The notes under the pieces are model-generated. The model was not told the origin of the DNA and ran no database searches. It saw nothing but the letters and a program-made list of their open reading frames with translations. Shown here piece after piece: positions 32,773 through 41,097 of a stretch of 64,000 nt of DNA. Source of the DNA: Actinoallomurus iriomotensis (GTDB lineage Bacteria; Actinomycetota; Actinomycetes; Streptosporangiales; Streptosporangiaceae); NCBI RefSeq assembly GCF_030269445.1, contig NZ_BSTJ01000014.1, positions 248,001-312,000 on the forward strand, given 5' to 3'. The first letter of the stretch is position 1, and each line of letters starts with the position of its first letter. The position numbers and the translations under genes are program-made.

Positions 32773-33345
32773 TCAGCTCGCCAGGAGCGTACGGACGCGG
32801 CGGCGGGCCTGCTCGACCGGCGTGCGACTGCGGTGGGCGCGGGCCAGGACGAGCGCGCCCTCGACGAGAGCGAGCACGGTCCCGGCCAGCTCTTCCGCCT
32901 CCTCCGGCGGGCGCCCCTCGGCGCGCAGGGCGTCGGCGAGTGCCCGTTCCCAGGCGCCGTACACGTCCGCGCAGATGCGTCGCAACGGTTCGTGGGTGGC
33001 GGAGACCTCCAGCGCGACCGTCGCGACCGGGCAGCCCTTCGCGTAGTCCGCCGCCTCCATCCGGTCGGCGAGCGCGCCGAGCAGCGCATGGACCAGGTCG
33101 ACGGCGCCGGCCGCACCGGAGCCCAGCTCCCGTACGAGCGCGTCGATCTCCTTCCCCGCCCGCGTGAGCGCCTCGCCGACCAACTGGTCCTTGCCGCCGG
33201 GGAAGTGGTGGTACAGCGAACCGCGAGGAGCGCCGCTCGCCGCGAGCACCTCATTGAGGCCGGTGCCGTGGTACCCCTTCGCCTCGATCAGGTCGCGCGT
33301 CGCCTCGATCAGCCGCATACGGGTCTCGTCGCCCTTGACCGCCAT
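32773..33345 (-). CDS. TetR-family repressor (LmrA/YxaF type)
   Basis: 190 residues. N-terminal HTH: RMRLIEATRDLIEAKGYHGTGLNEVLAASGAPRGSLYHHFPGGK (described in two parts here: the recognition helix is PRGSLYHHF). The C-terminal ligand domain carries YAKGCPVATVALEVSATHEPLR, characteristic of the LmrA/YxaF group that responds to flavonoids or antibiotics. It lies directly upstream of the SDR gene in the same direction. Both promoters carry the same operator, so an inducing ligand would raise both. Confidence 0.9.
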   Translation of the reverse strand: MAVKGDETRMRLIEATRDLIEAKGYHGTGLNEVLAASGAPRGSLYHHFPGGKDQLVGEALTRAGKEIDALVRELGSGAAGAVDLVHALLGALADRMEAADYAKGCPVATVALEVSATHEPLRRICADVYGAWERALADALRAEGRPPEEAEELAGTVLALVEGALVLARAHRSRTPVEQARRRVRTLLAS

Positions 33346-33355
33346 GCGAGCAATC

Positions 33356-33373
33356 TAGACCGATCTACATATT
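33356..33373. promoter_or_regulatory. TetR operator before the repressor gene
   Basis: The second exact copy of TAGACCGATCTACATATT, 11 bases upstream of the TetR ATG (33345). It would give negative autoregulation. Confidence 0.85.
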
Positions 33374-33409
33374 TCTGTCCACGTCGGCGCGCCCAGCCTC
33401 CGTACGGGC

Positions 33410-34156
33410 TCAGGCCGTTTCGGCGGCCAGCCGGTCCAGGGCGGGCCGCAGGTCGGTGCCCGGTGTGACGACCTGGACGGCCAGGCCGGTCAGCCGGCCG
33501 GCGAGCCGGGCGTTCAGGCTCCGCTCTCCGATGTCGCCGGAGAGCTGGTGCGGCTCGACCACGACGACCGCGTGCTCACCCTCCACGAGGAGGTCCGCGA
33601 CCTCGACCGGCATCATCGCGTTCGTAAGGAATGTGGCACGGTCGTCGGAGTGTTCGACGATCTCCAGTGTCTCGCTGCCGAAGGCGCGGTTCAGCAAGCT
33701 CTCGACGCCCTTGACCCGGGTCGCGCCGGGACCGACGCATGCCCGCCTCGCGTCGACGCCAGGGACGGTGGGAGCCACGGCGATCTTCGTTCTGGTGCCG
33801 GCGGCCCGCGCGATGGCCTTGATGACGACCTTGCCATCGAGGATCTCCCCCACGAACCCCGTCAGGAGGCGTTCGACCAGTTCGTGCGAGGTGACCGAGA
33901 GCATCAGCTCTCTTTCGTCGGACACGCCCACGACGAGCGCGATGACGGTGTCTCCCGGTGCCGGTACGGGCGGAGCGGCTCCCGCGGAAAGCTCGTGGGC
34001 GACGCTGCGTGGCAGCAGCGCGTCATGAGCCCGGCCGGTTCCGGCATCGTAGACGGTGCAGGTGAACCCCTCCGGGCCGCGTGACTTGATGTGCGCCGTC
34101 ACGGCCTTCCCGAGGAGCGGCGGCTCGAGGTCGGGATCGCTCAGGATCGTTCGCAC
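33410..34156 (-). CDS. NusA-like protein with S1-like and KH domains (NusA paralogue)
   Basis: 248 residues from GTG 34156, chosen for GAGAGGA upstream (GTG 34180 has none). Residues about 10-90 look like an S1/OB domain. From about 95 the sequence follows NusA KH1: FVGEILDGKVVIKAIARAAG, then VPGVDARRACVGPGATRVKG with the GxxG loop (GPGA), and FGSETLEIVEHSDDRATFLT. KH2-like sequence is VVVEPHQLSGDIGERSLNAR then LAGRLTGLAVQVV. Housekeeping NusA also has an N-terminal RNA polymerase-binding domain, which is missing. It may be an RNA-binding or antitermination factor for the surrounding locus. I infer this; I know no characterised homologue. Confidence 0.72.
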   Translation of the reverse strand: MRTILSDPDLEPPLLGKAVTAHIKSRGPEGFTCTVYDAGTGRAHDALLPRSVAHELSAGAAPPVPAPGDTVIALVVGVSDERELMLSVTSHELVERLLTGFVGEILDGKVVIKAIARAAGTRTKIAVAPTVPGVDARRACVGPGATRVKGVESLLNRAFGSETLEIVEHSDDRATFLTNAMMPVEVADLLVEGEHAVVVVEPHQLSGDIGERSLNARLAGRLTGLAVQVVTPGTDLRPALDRLAAETA

Positions 34157-34366
34157 CGTCAGGGGGTCCTCTCGCCTCACGAACCGTTCGCCGGTCCTCT
34201 TCCCTAACGTCCGTCAGACGCCGGAACGGCAACCACGACCTCGCCCGAGCGCGAAGGGTGTTGCGCATCCGGGCGATGGCCGCACTGTCTGATCCGGATA
34301 GGGCGGGAGGTGAAGCATGCCGGAAGAGTCGCCGATGCGCCTCACTCGGGCGTCCGGTGAAGCACC

Positions 34367-35638
34367 GTGAGTGCGGGCACCTCAACGCAAGCCGGAACGG
34401 GGCACGGCTTCGCGTGGATGGTCGGCTTGGGGGTCGGCGCTACCGGGCTCGTCATGACGTCGATGCTTTTCGTCACGTTTGTGGTCTTTCTTCAGACGGA
34501 GTCCAGTTCGCTATGCGGCGGCTCCGGGCCTTCCGGCGATTCCGGTGATTCCGTGACGGCGGTGCAGGCGAAAGCGGCGCCGTCGGCGGGCGACATACCC
34601 GAGAACTATCTTGCTCTGTACCAGAAGGCCGGAGCGGAGTGGAACATCCCCTGGAACATCCTCGCCGGAATCGGGTGGATCGAGACCCACCACGGCACAC
34701 TTCAGGCGCGGGGTGTGCACTCCGGAGAGAACTTCGCGGGGGCCGGAGGGCCGATGCAGTTCCTGCAGCCCACGTTCGATCGGGCGGCAGTGGACGGCGA
34801 CCACGACGGCGCGACGAGCCGATACGACCCGGCCGACGCCATATTCAGTGCTGCCAAGCTCCTCAAGCTCCACATCTACCCGGGCGGGAGCGACGCAGAG
34901 CTCAAAAGCAGAACGCTCACGGACGCCCAGATACACCAATCAATATTCTCGTACAACCATTCTGAAGCGTACGTCAACGACGTCCTGGCGGCGGCGAACC
35001 GCTATGCGCAGGGTGGTTACACCAAGACATCGGCCAACTTCGCGGGCATGGAATGCGCCCTGGGGATATCCGCGATGAGCAGCTCCTTCGGTCAGAGCAT
35101 CGCCGACGGGGCCGCATATTATGCGAGACGGGACCAGGGGGGACCGAATCCCAGCCGGTGGGTCGGCCGGCTGATCCCCTATTCGTGGGGCGGCGGCGAC
35201 CTCGACGACGGTCCCAGTTACGGCATTCAGCAGGGTGCGTACACCAAGGGATTCGACTGTTCAGGCCTCGCCTGGCACGTGGTCTACATCGCGTCCGGCA
35301 AGAAAATCGTTCTCCCTCGTACGGCGGACGCGATGTACGAGAGCAACAAGGGAGTCAAGGTACCCCGCGACCAGCTGGCGCCCGGGGATCTGGTCTTCTT
35401 CAACGGGCTGAGCCATATGGGCATCTACTGGGGCGTGTACCAGGGTAAGCACTGGTTCGTCGAGGCCCCGGACACCGGCCAGTTCGTGAAGTTCAGCGTG
35501 CTCGACGGCAGGTCGGGTTATGTGGGAGCGCTTCGGGTGACGCCGCCGGCGGACATGGCGAGTCCGTCCCCGAGCTCCTCGGACTGGATTCGTGCGATGC
35601 CTCCGCTCGGAGCGGGGACCGGCGGTGATGTGACGTGA
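34367..35638 (+). CDS. Bifunctional cell-wall hydrolase: lytic transglycosylase plus NlpC/P60 (VirB1-like)
   Basis: 423 residues, GTG start. One membrane anchor near residues 17-42 puts the enzyme outside. The transglycosylase domain has WNILAGIGWIETHHGTLQ (catalytic Glu), GAGGPMQFLQPTF and SIFSYNHSEAYVNDVL. The NlpC/P60 endopeptidase domain has FDCSGLAWHVVYIA (catalytic Cys), LAPGDLVFFNGLSHMGIYWG (His) and the following polar residue. The same two-domain design is found in conjugation hydrolases such as CwlT/Orf14 of Tn916 and TcpG. It would open peptidoglycan for the secretion channel. A lipoprotein gene overlaps its end. Confidence 0.9.
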   Translation: MSAGTSTQAGTGHGFAWMVGLGVGATGLVMTSMLFVTFVVFLQTESSSLCGGSGPSGDSGDSVTAVQAKAAPSAGDIPENYLALYQKAGAEWNIPWNILAGIGWIETHHGTLQARGVHSGENFAGAGGPMQFLQPTFDRAAVDGDHDGATSRYDPADAIFSAAKLLKLHIYPGGSDAELKSRTLTDAQIHQSIFSYNHSEAYVNDVLAAANRYAQGGYTKTSANFAGMECALGISAMSSSFGQSIADGAAYYARRDQGGPNPSRWVGRLIPYSWGGGDLDDGPSYGIQQGAYTKGFDCSGLAWHVVYIASGKKIVLPRTADAMYESNKGVKVPRDQLAPGDLVFFNGLSHMGIYWGVYQGKHWFVEAPDTGQFVKFSVLDGRSGYVGALRVTPPADMASPSPSSSDWIRAMPPLGAGTGGDVT

Positions 35639-36258
35639 CCGGCACGTCGGCGACGGGAATCCGTTCCGTACTCTGCGTCGTTTCGGCGGCCGCGCTTCTG
35701 GTCGGCTGTGGTGGCGAGAGGCGGGCACGGCAGGACCGCGTGCCGTCCGATCCGGGCGCACCGACGGTCGTTCCGACGGCCGGCGGCGGTTCACCGTCGC
35801 CGGCACGGAGTCCCCACGTACCCGGTGGTCTTCCGGACCGGCACCGGATCGACCAGAAGGACGCGACGGCGGTGTCGCGGGCCGCCCTGACCGTCATGTA
35901 CACGGTCGACAGCACCGTCGACACCGGATTGCGCGACGCGCGCCTCCGCGCGGCGGGCTACCTCACCTCCGGCTACACCACCGTGGTCGAGGGGGAGCCC
36001 GAGCAGTACGTGCCCGAGGAATGGCGGCGGCACCGGGCCTACCTCGCAGTGCGGCTCCGACCACTCGTCCGGGAGACCGGGGCGCCGCACGATCGGCGGA
36101 CCGCCGCCTACCGCCAGTGGGAGATGACCACCGTCCCCACGGGACGCGACCGCTGGCGCGGTTCGTCCAGCGCGTCGGTGGTCTTCATGTCCCTCGCGAG
36201 GTCATCCGAGCGCGCCCCCTGGCGGGTCTCCGATGTGACCGTCGCGGACGACGGATAG
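35635..36258 (+). CDS. Lipoprotein of the secretion locus
   Basis: 207 residues; GTG overlaps the preceding stop (GTGA). Signal peptide with lipobox LLVGC (Cys25), then a Pro/Ser/Gly linker. The folded part begins near residue 70 (DQKDATAVSRAALTVMYTVD) and has a YRQWEMTTVPTGRDRW segment, resembling the NTF2-like fold of small conjugation accessory proteins, though I cannot prove it. It lies between the cell-wall hydrolase and the coupling protein, so probably belongs to the envelope part of the machine. Confidence 0.75.
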   Translation: MTGTSATGIRSVLCVVSAAALLVGCGGERRARQDRVPSDPGAPTVVPTAGGGSPSPARSPHVPGGLPDRHRIDQKDATAVSRAALTVMYTVDSTVDTGLRDARLRAAGYLTSGYTTVVEGEPEQYVPEEWRRHRAYLAVRLRPLVRETGAPHDRRTAAYRQWEMTTVPTGRDRWRGSSSASVVFMSLARSSERAPWRVSDVTVADDG

Positions 36259-36310
36259 TCCCTGGACAGGAGAGCGGCCGAGGCCGCTCGGGATCGAAGA
36301 GAGGAGCCCG

Positions 36311-38047
36311 ATGAGTGATACCGATGACGATGCGGCGTACACCATTTTTCTGGGTATCGCCTTTGTCGCCGTCCCGGGCGGAACATGCAGCTTCATGACC
36401 TGGCTGGCGGGCCAGCTGTCCGGTCTTCTCGCGAGCGGCGCCTGGCCGGACTCCAGCCCGACGGACTTCCTGAAGGTGGCCTTCCACTTCGTGCGGAACC
36501 CCGGCGATCCGCGGAGTGCGTGGCCGCCCGCCGCGGCCGCCATGATCGGTCCCACCGCGCTGTTCTTCGTCCTGCTGATCGTGCTTCTCCTCATCACGGC
36601 GGTGGTGCTCTACGTTCTGGCGCGGCTGCTTCTGAACTGGCGGCGTCACCAGCCGTACCGTCGGCTGCGGCTGGGCTTCGCGTCCGGCTGGGAGGTCCGC
36701 AAACTGCTGAGCGCGCGTACCGTCCAGAACAAGGCACGGCAGGTCCGGCCGGCCACGGGGAATCGGTCCGCGCGCGAGGTGAAGCCCGAGGAGGTCGGTT
36801 TCTTCATCGGGCGGGACATCAGGTCCCGGCGGAAGCTGTACATGTCCCTGGAGGACATGATGATCGTCGTCGCGGCGCCGCGGCAGGGAAAGGACGTGCA
36901 CTTCGTCACGCCTTTCACCATCGACGCGCCGGGTCCCTGCATCGTCACCTCCAGCCGGCGGGAAACGTTCGTCAACACCGCCATGATGCGGGCGCGGTAC
37001 GGCGAGGTGTACGTGTTCGACCCGTTCAACTGGACCGGGTGGCCGAATCGGCTGCGCTGGTCGTTCTTGGACGGGTGCCAGGACATCAACGTGTGCGCGG
37101 TCAGATCCGGAACGCTGGCCCAGACGAGCGGTTTCGAGATCGCGGGAAGCGGAGCCACCAGGACCGCGGGTGTGGTCACCATCCTCCGCTGTCTGTTGCA
37201 CGCCGGCGCGATCGGCGGGCTCACCATTCGTGACGTGGTGCGCTGGGTCCACGAGGCCAACAGCGATGAGGCGCTGGACATCCTGCGCCGGGGCGAGAGC
37301 GAGGGCAGGGCGACTCCCGGGTGTGCGGCACAGCTGGAGTTCGCCGGCCAGGACAAGAATTTCTGGTCCGGTGCGATTCAGGTCATGAGCTGCTTCTCGA
37401 TTCCACAGATTCTGGATGACCTCTCGCCGTCACCCGATGAGGCGTTCGACTACAAGGAGTTCCTCAAGGGCCGCAACACCTTGTACTTCGTCAGCAAACA
37501 GCAGAGCGACTACGGCGGGATCGCGCCGATCGTCACCACGATCGTCGAACAGTTCTTCCGCTCGGCCCGTGGCGCGGCGATGAGGCAGCCGACCGGTCGC
37601 CTCGAACCGCCGCTGACCTTCGAGCTCAACCAGGTGACCGACATCTGCCCGATGCCCGGCCTGCCGACGTACATGGGCGAGTCCGGTGGGTACGGCATCA
37701 GCGTCCACGCCTATCTGACGTCGTTGGCGGACGCGCGTAAGAAGTGGGGATCGGACGGAGCCGCGCGCCTGTGGGACAACGCCACGTTCCGCGTCATCTC
37801 GGGCGGCACCGGTACGGCCAAGGACCTCGCCGAACTCTCCGAACTCGTGGGCAAGCACGACGGGAGGCCGGCGCTGCAGCCTGAGGAGATCAGGACCATG
37901 CCGTTCGGCCGCGCCGCCGTCGTCGCGGGCACGGCCCGTCCTGTCGAGATGTGGCTCACTCCCTGGTGGAAGCGCAAGGACCAGGAGGAGATCGCCCGAG
38001 GCAAGCAGGCGGTCGAAGCGATGATCCAGGACTACAACGCGTCCTAG
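36311..38047 (+). CDS. VirD4/TraD-like type IV coupling protein with altered Walker motifs
   Basis: 578 residues, ATG after GAGAGGAG. Two membrane helices near the N-terminus (about 10-30 and 80-106), then a large cytoplasmic RecA-like domain. The usual Walker A (GxxxxGKS/T) reads A188-A-P-R-Q-G-K-D195. The Walker B region, where relatives have LDEVANICPLP, reads L439-N-Q-V-T-D-I-C-P-M-P, so Asp and Glu are Asn440 and Gln441. Downstream GYGISVHAYLTSLADARKKWG and ATFRVISGGT are the conserved VirD4 features. These are direct codon readings (CTC AAC CAG). The protein may be a structural or regulatory coupling protein. It shares CTAG with the converging VirB4 gene. Confidence 0.85.
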   Translation: MSDTDDDAAYTIFLGIAFVAVPGGTCSFMTWLAGQLSGLLASGAWPDSSPTDFLKVAFHFVRNPGDPRSAWPPAAAAMIGPTALFFVLLIVLLLITAVVLYVLARLLLNWRRHQPYRRLRLGFASGWEVRKLLSARTVQNKARQVRPATGNRSAREVKPEEVGFFIGRDIRSRRKLYMSLEDMMIVVAAPRQGKDVHFVTPFTIDAPGPCIVTSSRRETFVNTAMMRARYGEVYVFDPFNWTGWPNRLRWSFLDGCQDINVCAVRSGTLAQTSGFEIAGSGATRTAGVVTILRCLLHAGAIGGLTIRDVVRWVHEANSDEALDILRRGESEGRATPGCAAQLEFAGQDKNFWSGAIQVMSCFSIPQILDDLSPSPDEAFDYKEFLKGRNTLYFVSKQQSDYGGIAPIVTTIVEQFFRSARGAAMRQPTGRLEPPLTFELNQVTDICPMPGLPTYMGESGGYGISVHAYLTSLADARKKWGSDGAARLWDNATFRVISGGTGTAKDLAELSELVGKHDGRPALQPEEIRTMPFGRAAVVAGTARPVEMWLTPWWKRKDQEEIARGKQAVEAMIQDYNAS

Positions 38048-39612
38048 GGCCGCGTCGCTCTCGTCGTCGAGTGGATCCAGCGCTTGTTGGTGTCGTTGAC
38101 GTCCGCCTCGACGGCGGTGAGCTCGACCTTGAACGGGATGCCGGGGCGGCCGCCCACTTTGACGAGGAACTTGCCGCGGCCCGGGGGTTCGTTGTCCTGG
38201 TTGAGAGTGGGATCCCAGGAGGGAGGTGTCGACCAGTCGACGATCATGCGCTGTTCGATGGAGGACATCCGTACCACTTCGTTCACCATGGGCATCTCCG
38301 CCTGCGGCAGCCCGCCGCAGATCACCATGCCCGCGCGTTCGGCGAAGCCCTTGGCCTTGAGCCGGTCGGCGTGGTCGGCCAGGGCCAGCAGGTCGGCCAT
38401 GGTGTGTGTGATCATCACCTGTCCCAGGCCGCGCTGCCGGTTGAGGCGGGTGAGGGCGTCAACGCGGTCCACCAGGCCGCGTCCGGACCGCAGGACCCGC
38501 CAGAGCTCGTCCAGGACGACGAAGAAGTGCCGTTGAGGCGCCATGCCCTCGTCGGCCAGCGCGTGCATGGCCTCCACCGCGCCGAACCCGTCCGACCAGC
38601 ACGCCAGCAGGACGGCGGCCTGGAGTTCGGCGTCGGCGTCGTCGATCCCGCTGATGTCGATGCAGACGCCACCGGGGTTGTCCAGCTGGAGCGGGGTGGT
38701 GGTCTGGTGCGCGAACGTCTCCCCCATCGGGCCGTCGAGCAGCCCGAGCAGCGATGCGTGCAGCGGATCGGAGGCCCGGCGGTAGCGATCCTCGTTCCCC
38801 CGGGACAGGGTGACCGCGCGGACGCGTTCCGGTCCTTCGTCGATCACCCTGATCAGGTCGGGCAGGACGGGTACTCCCTGGTGGCGTTCGTCCAGCACCC
38901 GCAGGGCGGCGTTGAGGATGGTGCGTTCGGTGTCCGCGATCGGGGTCCCGCGCACGATCGTGACCAGCGCGGAGACGATGTTCAGCCGCCGGCCGTGCGC
39001 CTCGGCGGTCAGCCTGGCCCGGGCCGGCTCGGGAAGCCGGGCCGCCACGGAAGCAGTCGCGCCGGGGTCGAGGACGTTCAGTGATCCCAGTCCTCGGCCG
39101 AGCCTGATGACCTGCCCGCCCATCGCCCGGATCAGGTCGGCGTAGTCGGGTTTGAGGTCGCCGAGCACCATCGGGAACACCCCGTACCCGGCCAGGCCCA
39201 CCACCATCCGGCGGACCAGGGTCGACTTGCCCAGCCCGGGCTTGCCCAGCACCAGGGCGGACGGGTTGTGGATCAGGTTGGCGCGCTGGAACCACGAGAT
39301 CGGATCGCAGCACAGGGCGGTACCGGTGATCAGTTGCCGGCCGAGCGGCACGCCCACCATCGGCGTCCCCGAGCCGGCGCCGAACGGCCACAGCCCGCAC
39401 ACCTGAACGGTGGTCCCGCGCCACTCCGGAGGCATCTCCACGAAGGAGGCGCGCCCGCCGCCCCGGCCGGTGAACCCCCGGTATCCGGGCTTGCGCTCGG
39501 TGTTCGCGGGCTTCCGCTTCTTCTTGTCCTTCTTCTTGCCCCCGACGTCGGCGTCGCGAACGGTCGTCTCTCCGTCCGCGGCGTCGAGGAGGTGCTCCAA
39601 GGAATCGCTCAC
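38044..39612 (-). CDS. VirB4/TraC-like secretion ATPase
   Basis: 522 residues, ATG overlapping the upstream stop (ATGA). A lysine-rich stretch at 26-41 (GGKKKDKKKRK) is followed by the ATPase domain. Walker A is GKPGLGKST (123-131) and Walker B is FFVVLDELWRVLRSG; the arginine-finger region HTMADLLALAD and the PSWDPTLNQDNEPPG tail are also present. It belongs to the actinobacterial VirB4 group that accompanies SCO6880-family proteins. Unlike the coupling protein opposite, all catalytic residues are intact, so it is the likely energy source of the system. Confidence 0.9.
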   Translation of the reverse strand: MSDSLEHLLDAADGETTVRDADVGGKKKDKKKRKPANTERKPGYRGFTGRGGGRASFVEMPPEWRGTTVQVCGLWPFGAGSGTPMVGVPLGRQLITGTALCCDPISWFQRANLIHNPSALVLGKPGLGKSTLVRRMVVGLAGYGVFPMVLGDLKPDYADLIRAMGGQVIRLGRGLGSLNVLDPGATASVAARLPEPARARLTAEAHGRRLNIVSALVTIVRGTPIADTERTILNAALRVLDERHQGVPVLPDLIRVIDEGPERVRAVTLSRGNEDRYRRASDPLHASLLGLLDGPMGETFAHQTTTPLQLDNPGGVCIDISGIDDADAELQAAVLLACWSDGFGAVEAMHALADEGMAPQRHFFVVLDELWRVLRSGRGLVDRVDALTRLNRQRGLGQVMITHTMADLLALADHADRLKAKGFAERAGMVICGGLPQAEMPMVNEVVRMSSIEQRMIVDWSTPPSWDPTLNQDNEPPGRGKFLVKVGGRPGIPFKVELTAVEADVNDTNKRWIHSTTRATRP

Positions 39613-41081
39613 AGAGACTCCCTCACGACGGCGGGCACCTGAAGATGATCGGGAAGAACGACGCCCACAGGCAGGGCCGCCGCGAACGCGGACGCCTGCG
39701 ATCCGTACATCCGGCGCAGCCGCAGACGCGCGGGGGGCGCGAGGGTGTCGACGGCGGCGGCCGCGAGCGGAAGTTCGTCGGCCGAGCGTACGGTGGCGGT
39801 GACGAGGATGGTGAACCGGGCCAGTCCCGCGCCCCGGGCCTCCTCAAGGGCCGCCTGGTCGCTGCTGACGACGGCGACCTCGTCTCTGGCGGCGCCGTTG
39901 AGGCGGAAACGCGTGTCCTTGCGGTCCCGCTCCACGATGGTGGCGGCGGTGGCCGGATCGTAGGGCCGGTAGAGGAAGGTGACGCGCTTACGCGCGATGT
40001 CGTGGTGCGGTGACACCAGCCCCGTCATCACGCTGGACAGCACCTCACCGCGAGGCGCCTCCGACATGCCCCAGGTGATGGAATGGCCGCTGTCGTGGAC
40101 GTAGTGATCCCAGAGTTCCTGCGTCGCGACCGGCCCGGCGTCCTCCCAGCGCGTTTCCTGGCCTTCCGCGCTCTCCAGATCCGACTGCGAGTCCGGGTCG
40201 TAGGCCATCCGTACGAGCCGGGTGAGGTGGTCGGCGGTCACCGGGCGAGCGGTTCCGGCGCCGGTCATCTCCAGCGTGGAGGTCAGCCCGGGGAGACGCA
40301 TCCCGATCTCCCGCGCCATCTCGTCCTGGTCACGGCGCTTTCCTCCGGGACGTGCCGTGGCCGCGTAGGTGACCGCGATCCAGGTGGAGACCCGTGCGCT
40401 GCCCCTCGGGTAGTTCCAGACGATCTCTTCCAGGGCCGCCCTCGCCAGCTCCGGTGCGTTCGGGTCGATGTTGGCGCTGACCTCGTTCCGCAGGCGGGTC
40501 CCGAGGTCCGGGACCGTCTCGATGGTCACGCTCGCGCCGACCAGTCCCGGCTCGAAGCCCAGCGCGGCGAGCCAGTGCCCCCAGTAGGCGACCCAGGAGT
40601 CGATCTGCTCCTGATCGACCAGCGCCGCGCCGTCGGCGCTGCATTCGAACACCGCGGTGTAGTGCCCGGTGGACGGCACTACGACCATGGCGAACGGACG
40701 CCCGTAGGAATCACGCGCCTCCACCAGCCGAGACTGGGCGAGCAGCCCGGGAAGCCGGTGCGAGCCGGAGGCGACGATGCTCAGCGGCCCCGAGCGGTAG
40801 AGGTGCCAGCCGCGGGAGCGGCCCGACCACCAGGCCACCCGGGCCGTCATCTTCTGGAGGGCGGTCCGGCCGTGCTGATCCTGGATCACCAGCGGCAGCA
40901 TGACCAACCCCAGCACCACGGTACTGATCAGCGCGGGCACGATGGACACCATCGCGATCAGCGTGACCGTGACCATTCCGCCCATGAGGATCATGGTGCC
41001 GATCAGCCCGAGGCGCCCGATCCCCGGCGAGACCGGCTTCCGCCAGTTTCCGTACGTGGGTTCACGGTAGTCCGTTGGCAC
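39609..41081 (-). CDS. SCO6880-family type IV secretion protein
   Basis: 490 residues, GTG start. The N-terminus YGNWRKPVSPGIGRLGLIGT and two adjoining hydrophobic segments (about 25-65) are the signature of the SCO6880 family. The long soluble remainder includes DSYGRPFAMVVVPSTGHYTAVFEC, DSWVAYWGHWLAALG and SEAPRGEVLSSVMTGLVSPH. It is always next to the VirB4-like gene, as here (ATGA overlap), and is probably the membrane platform corresponding to the N-terminal part of a split VirB4 or PrgI-like module. Molecular function is not established. Confidence 0.88.
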   Translation of the reverse strand: MPTDYREPTYGNWRKPVSPGIGRLGLIGTMILMGGMVTVTLIAMVSIVPALISTVVLGLVMLPLVIQDQHGRTALQKMTARVAWWSGRSRGWHLYRSGPLSIVASGSHRLPGLLAQSRLVEARDSYGRPFAMVVVPSTGHYTAVFECSADGAALVDQEQIDSWVAYWGHWLAALGFEPGLVGASVTIETVPDLGTRLRNEVSANIDPNAPELARAALEEIVWNYPRGSARVSTWIAVTYAATARPGGKRRDQDEMAREIGMRLPGLTSTLEMTGAGTARPVTADHLTRLVRMAYDPDSQSDLESAEGQETRWEDAGPVATQELWDHYVHDSGHSITWGMSEAPRGEVLSSVMTGLVSPHHDIARKRVTFLYRPYDPATAATIVERDRKDTRFRLNGAARDEVAVVSSDQAALEEARGAGLARFTILVTATVRSADELPLAAAAVDTLAPPARLRLRRMYGSQASAFAAALPVGVVLPDHLQVPAVVRESL

Positions 41082-41097
41082 TTGGCAACCTCAATTC

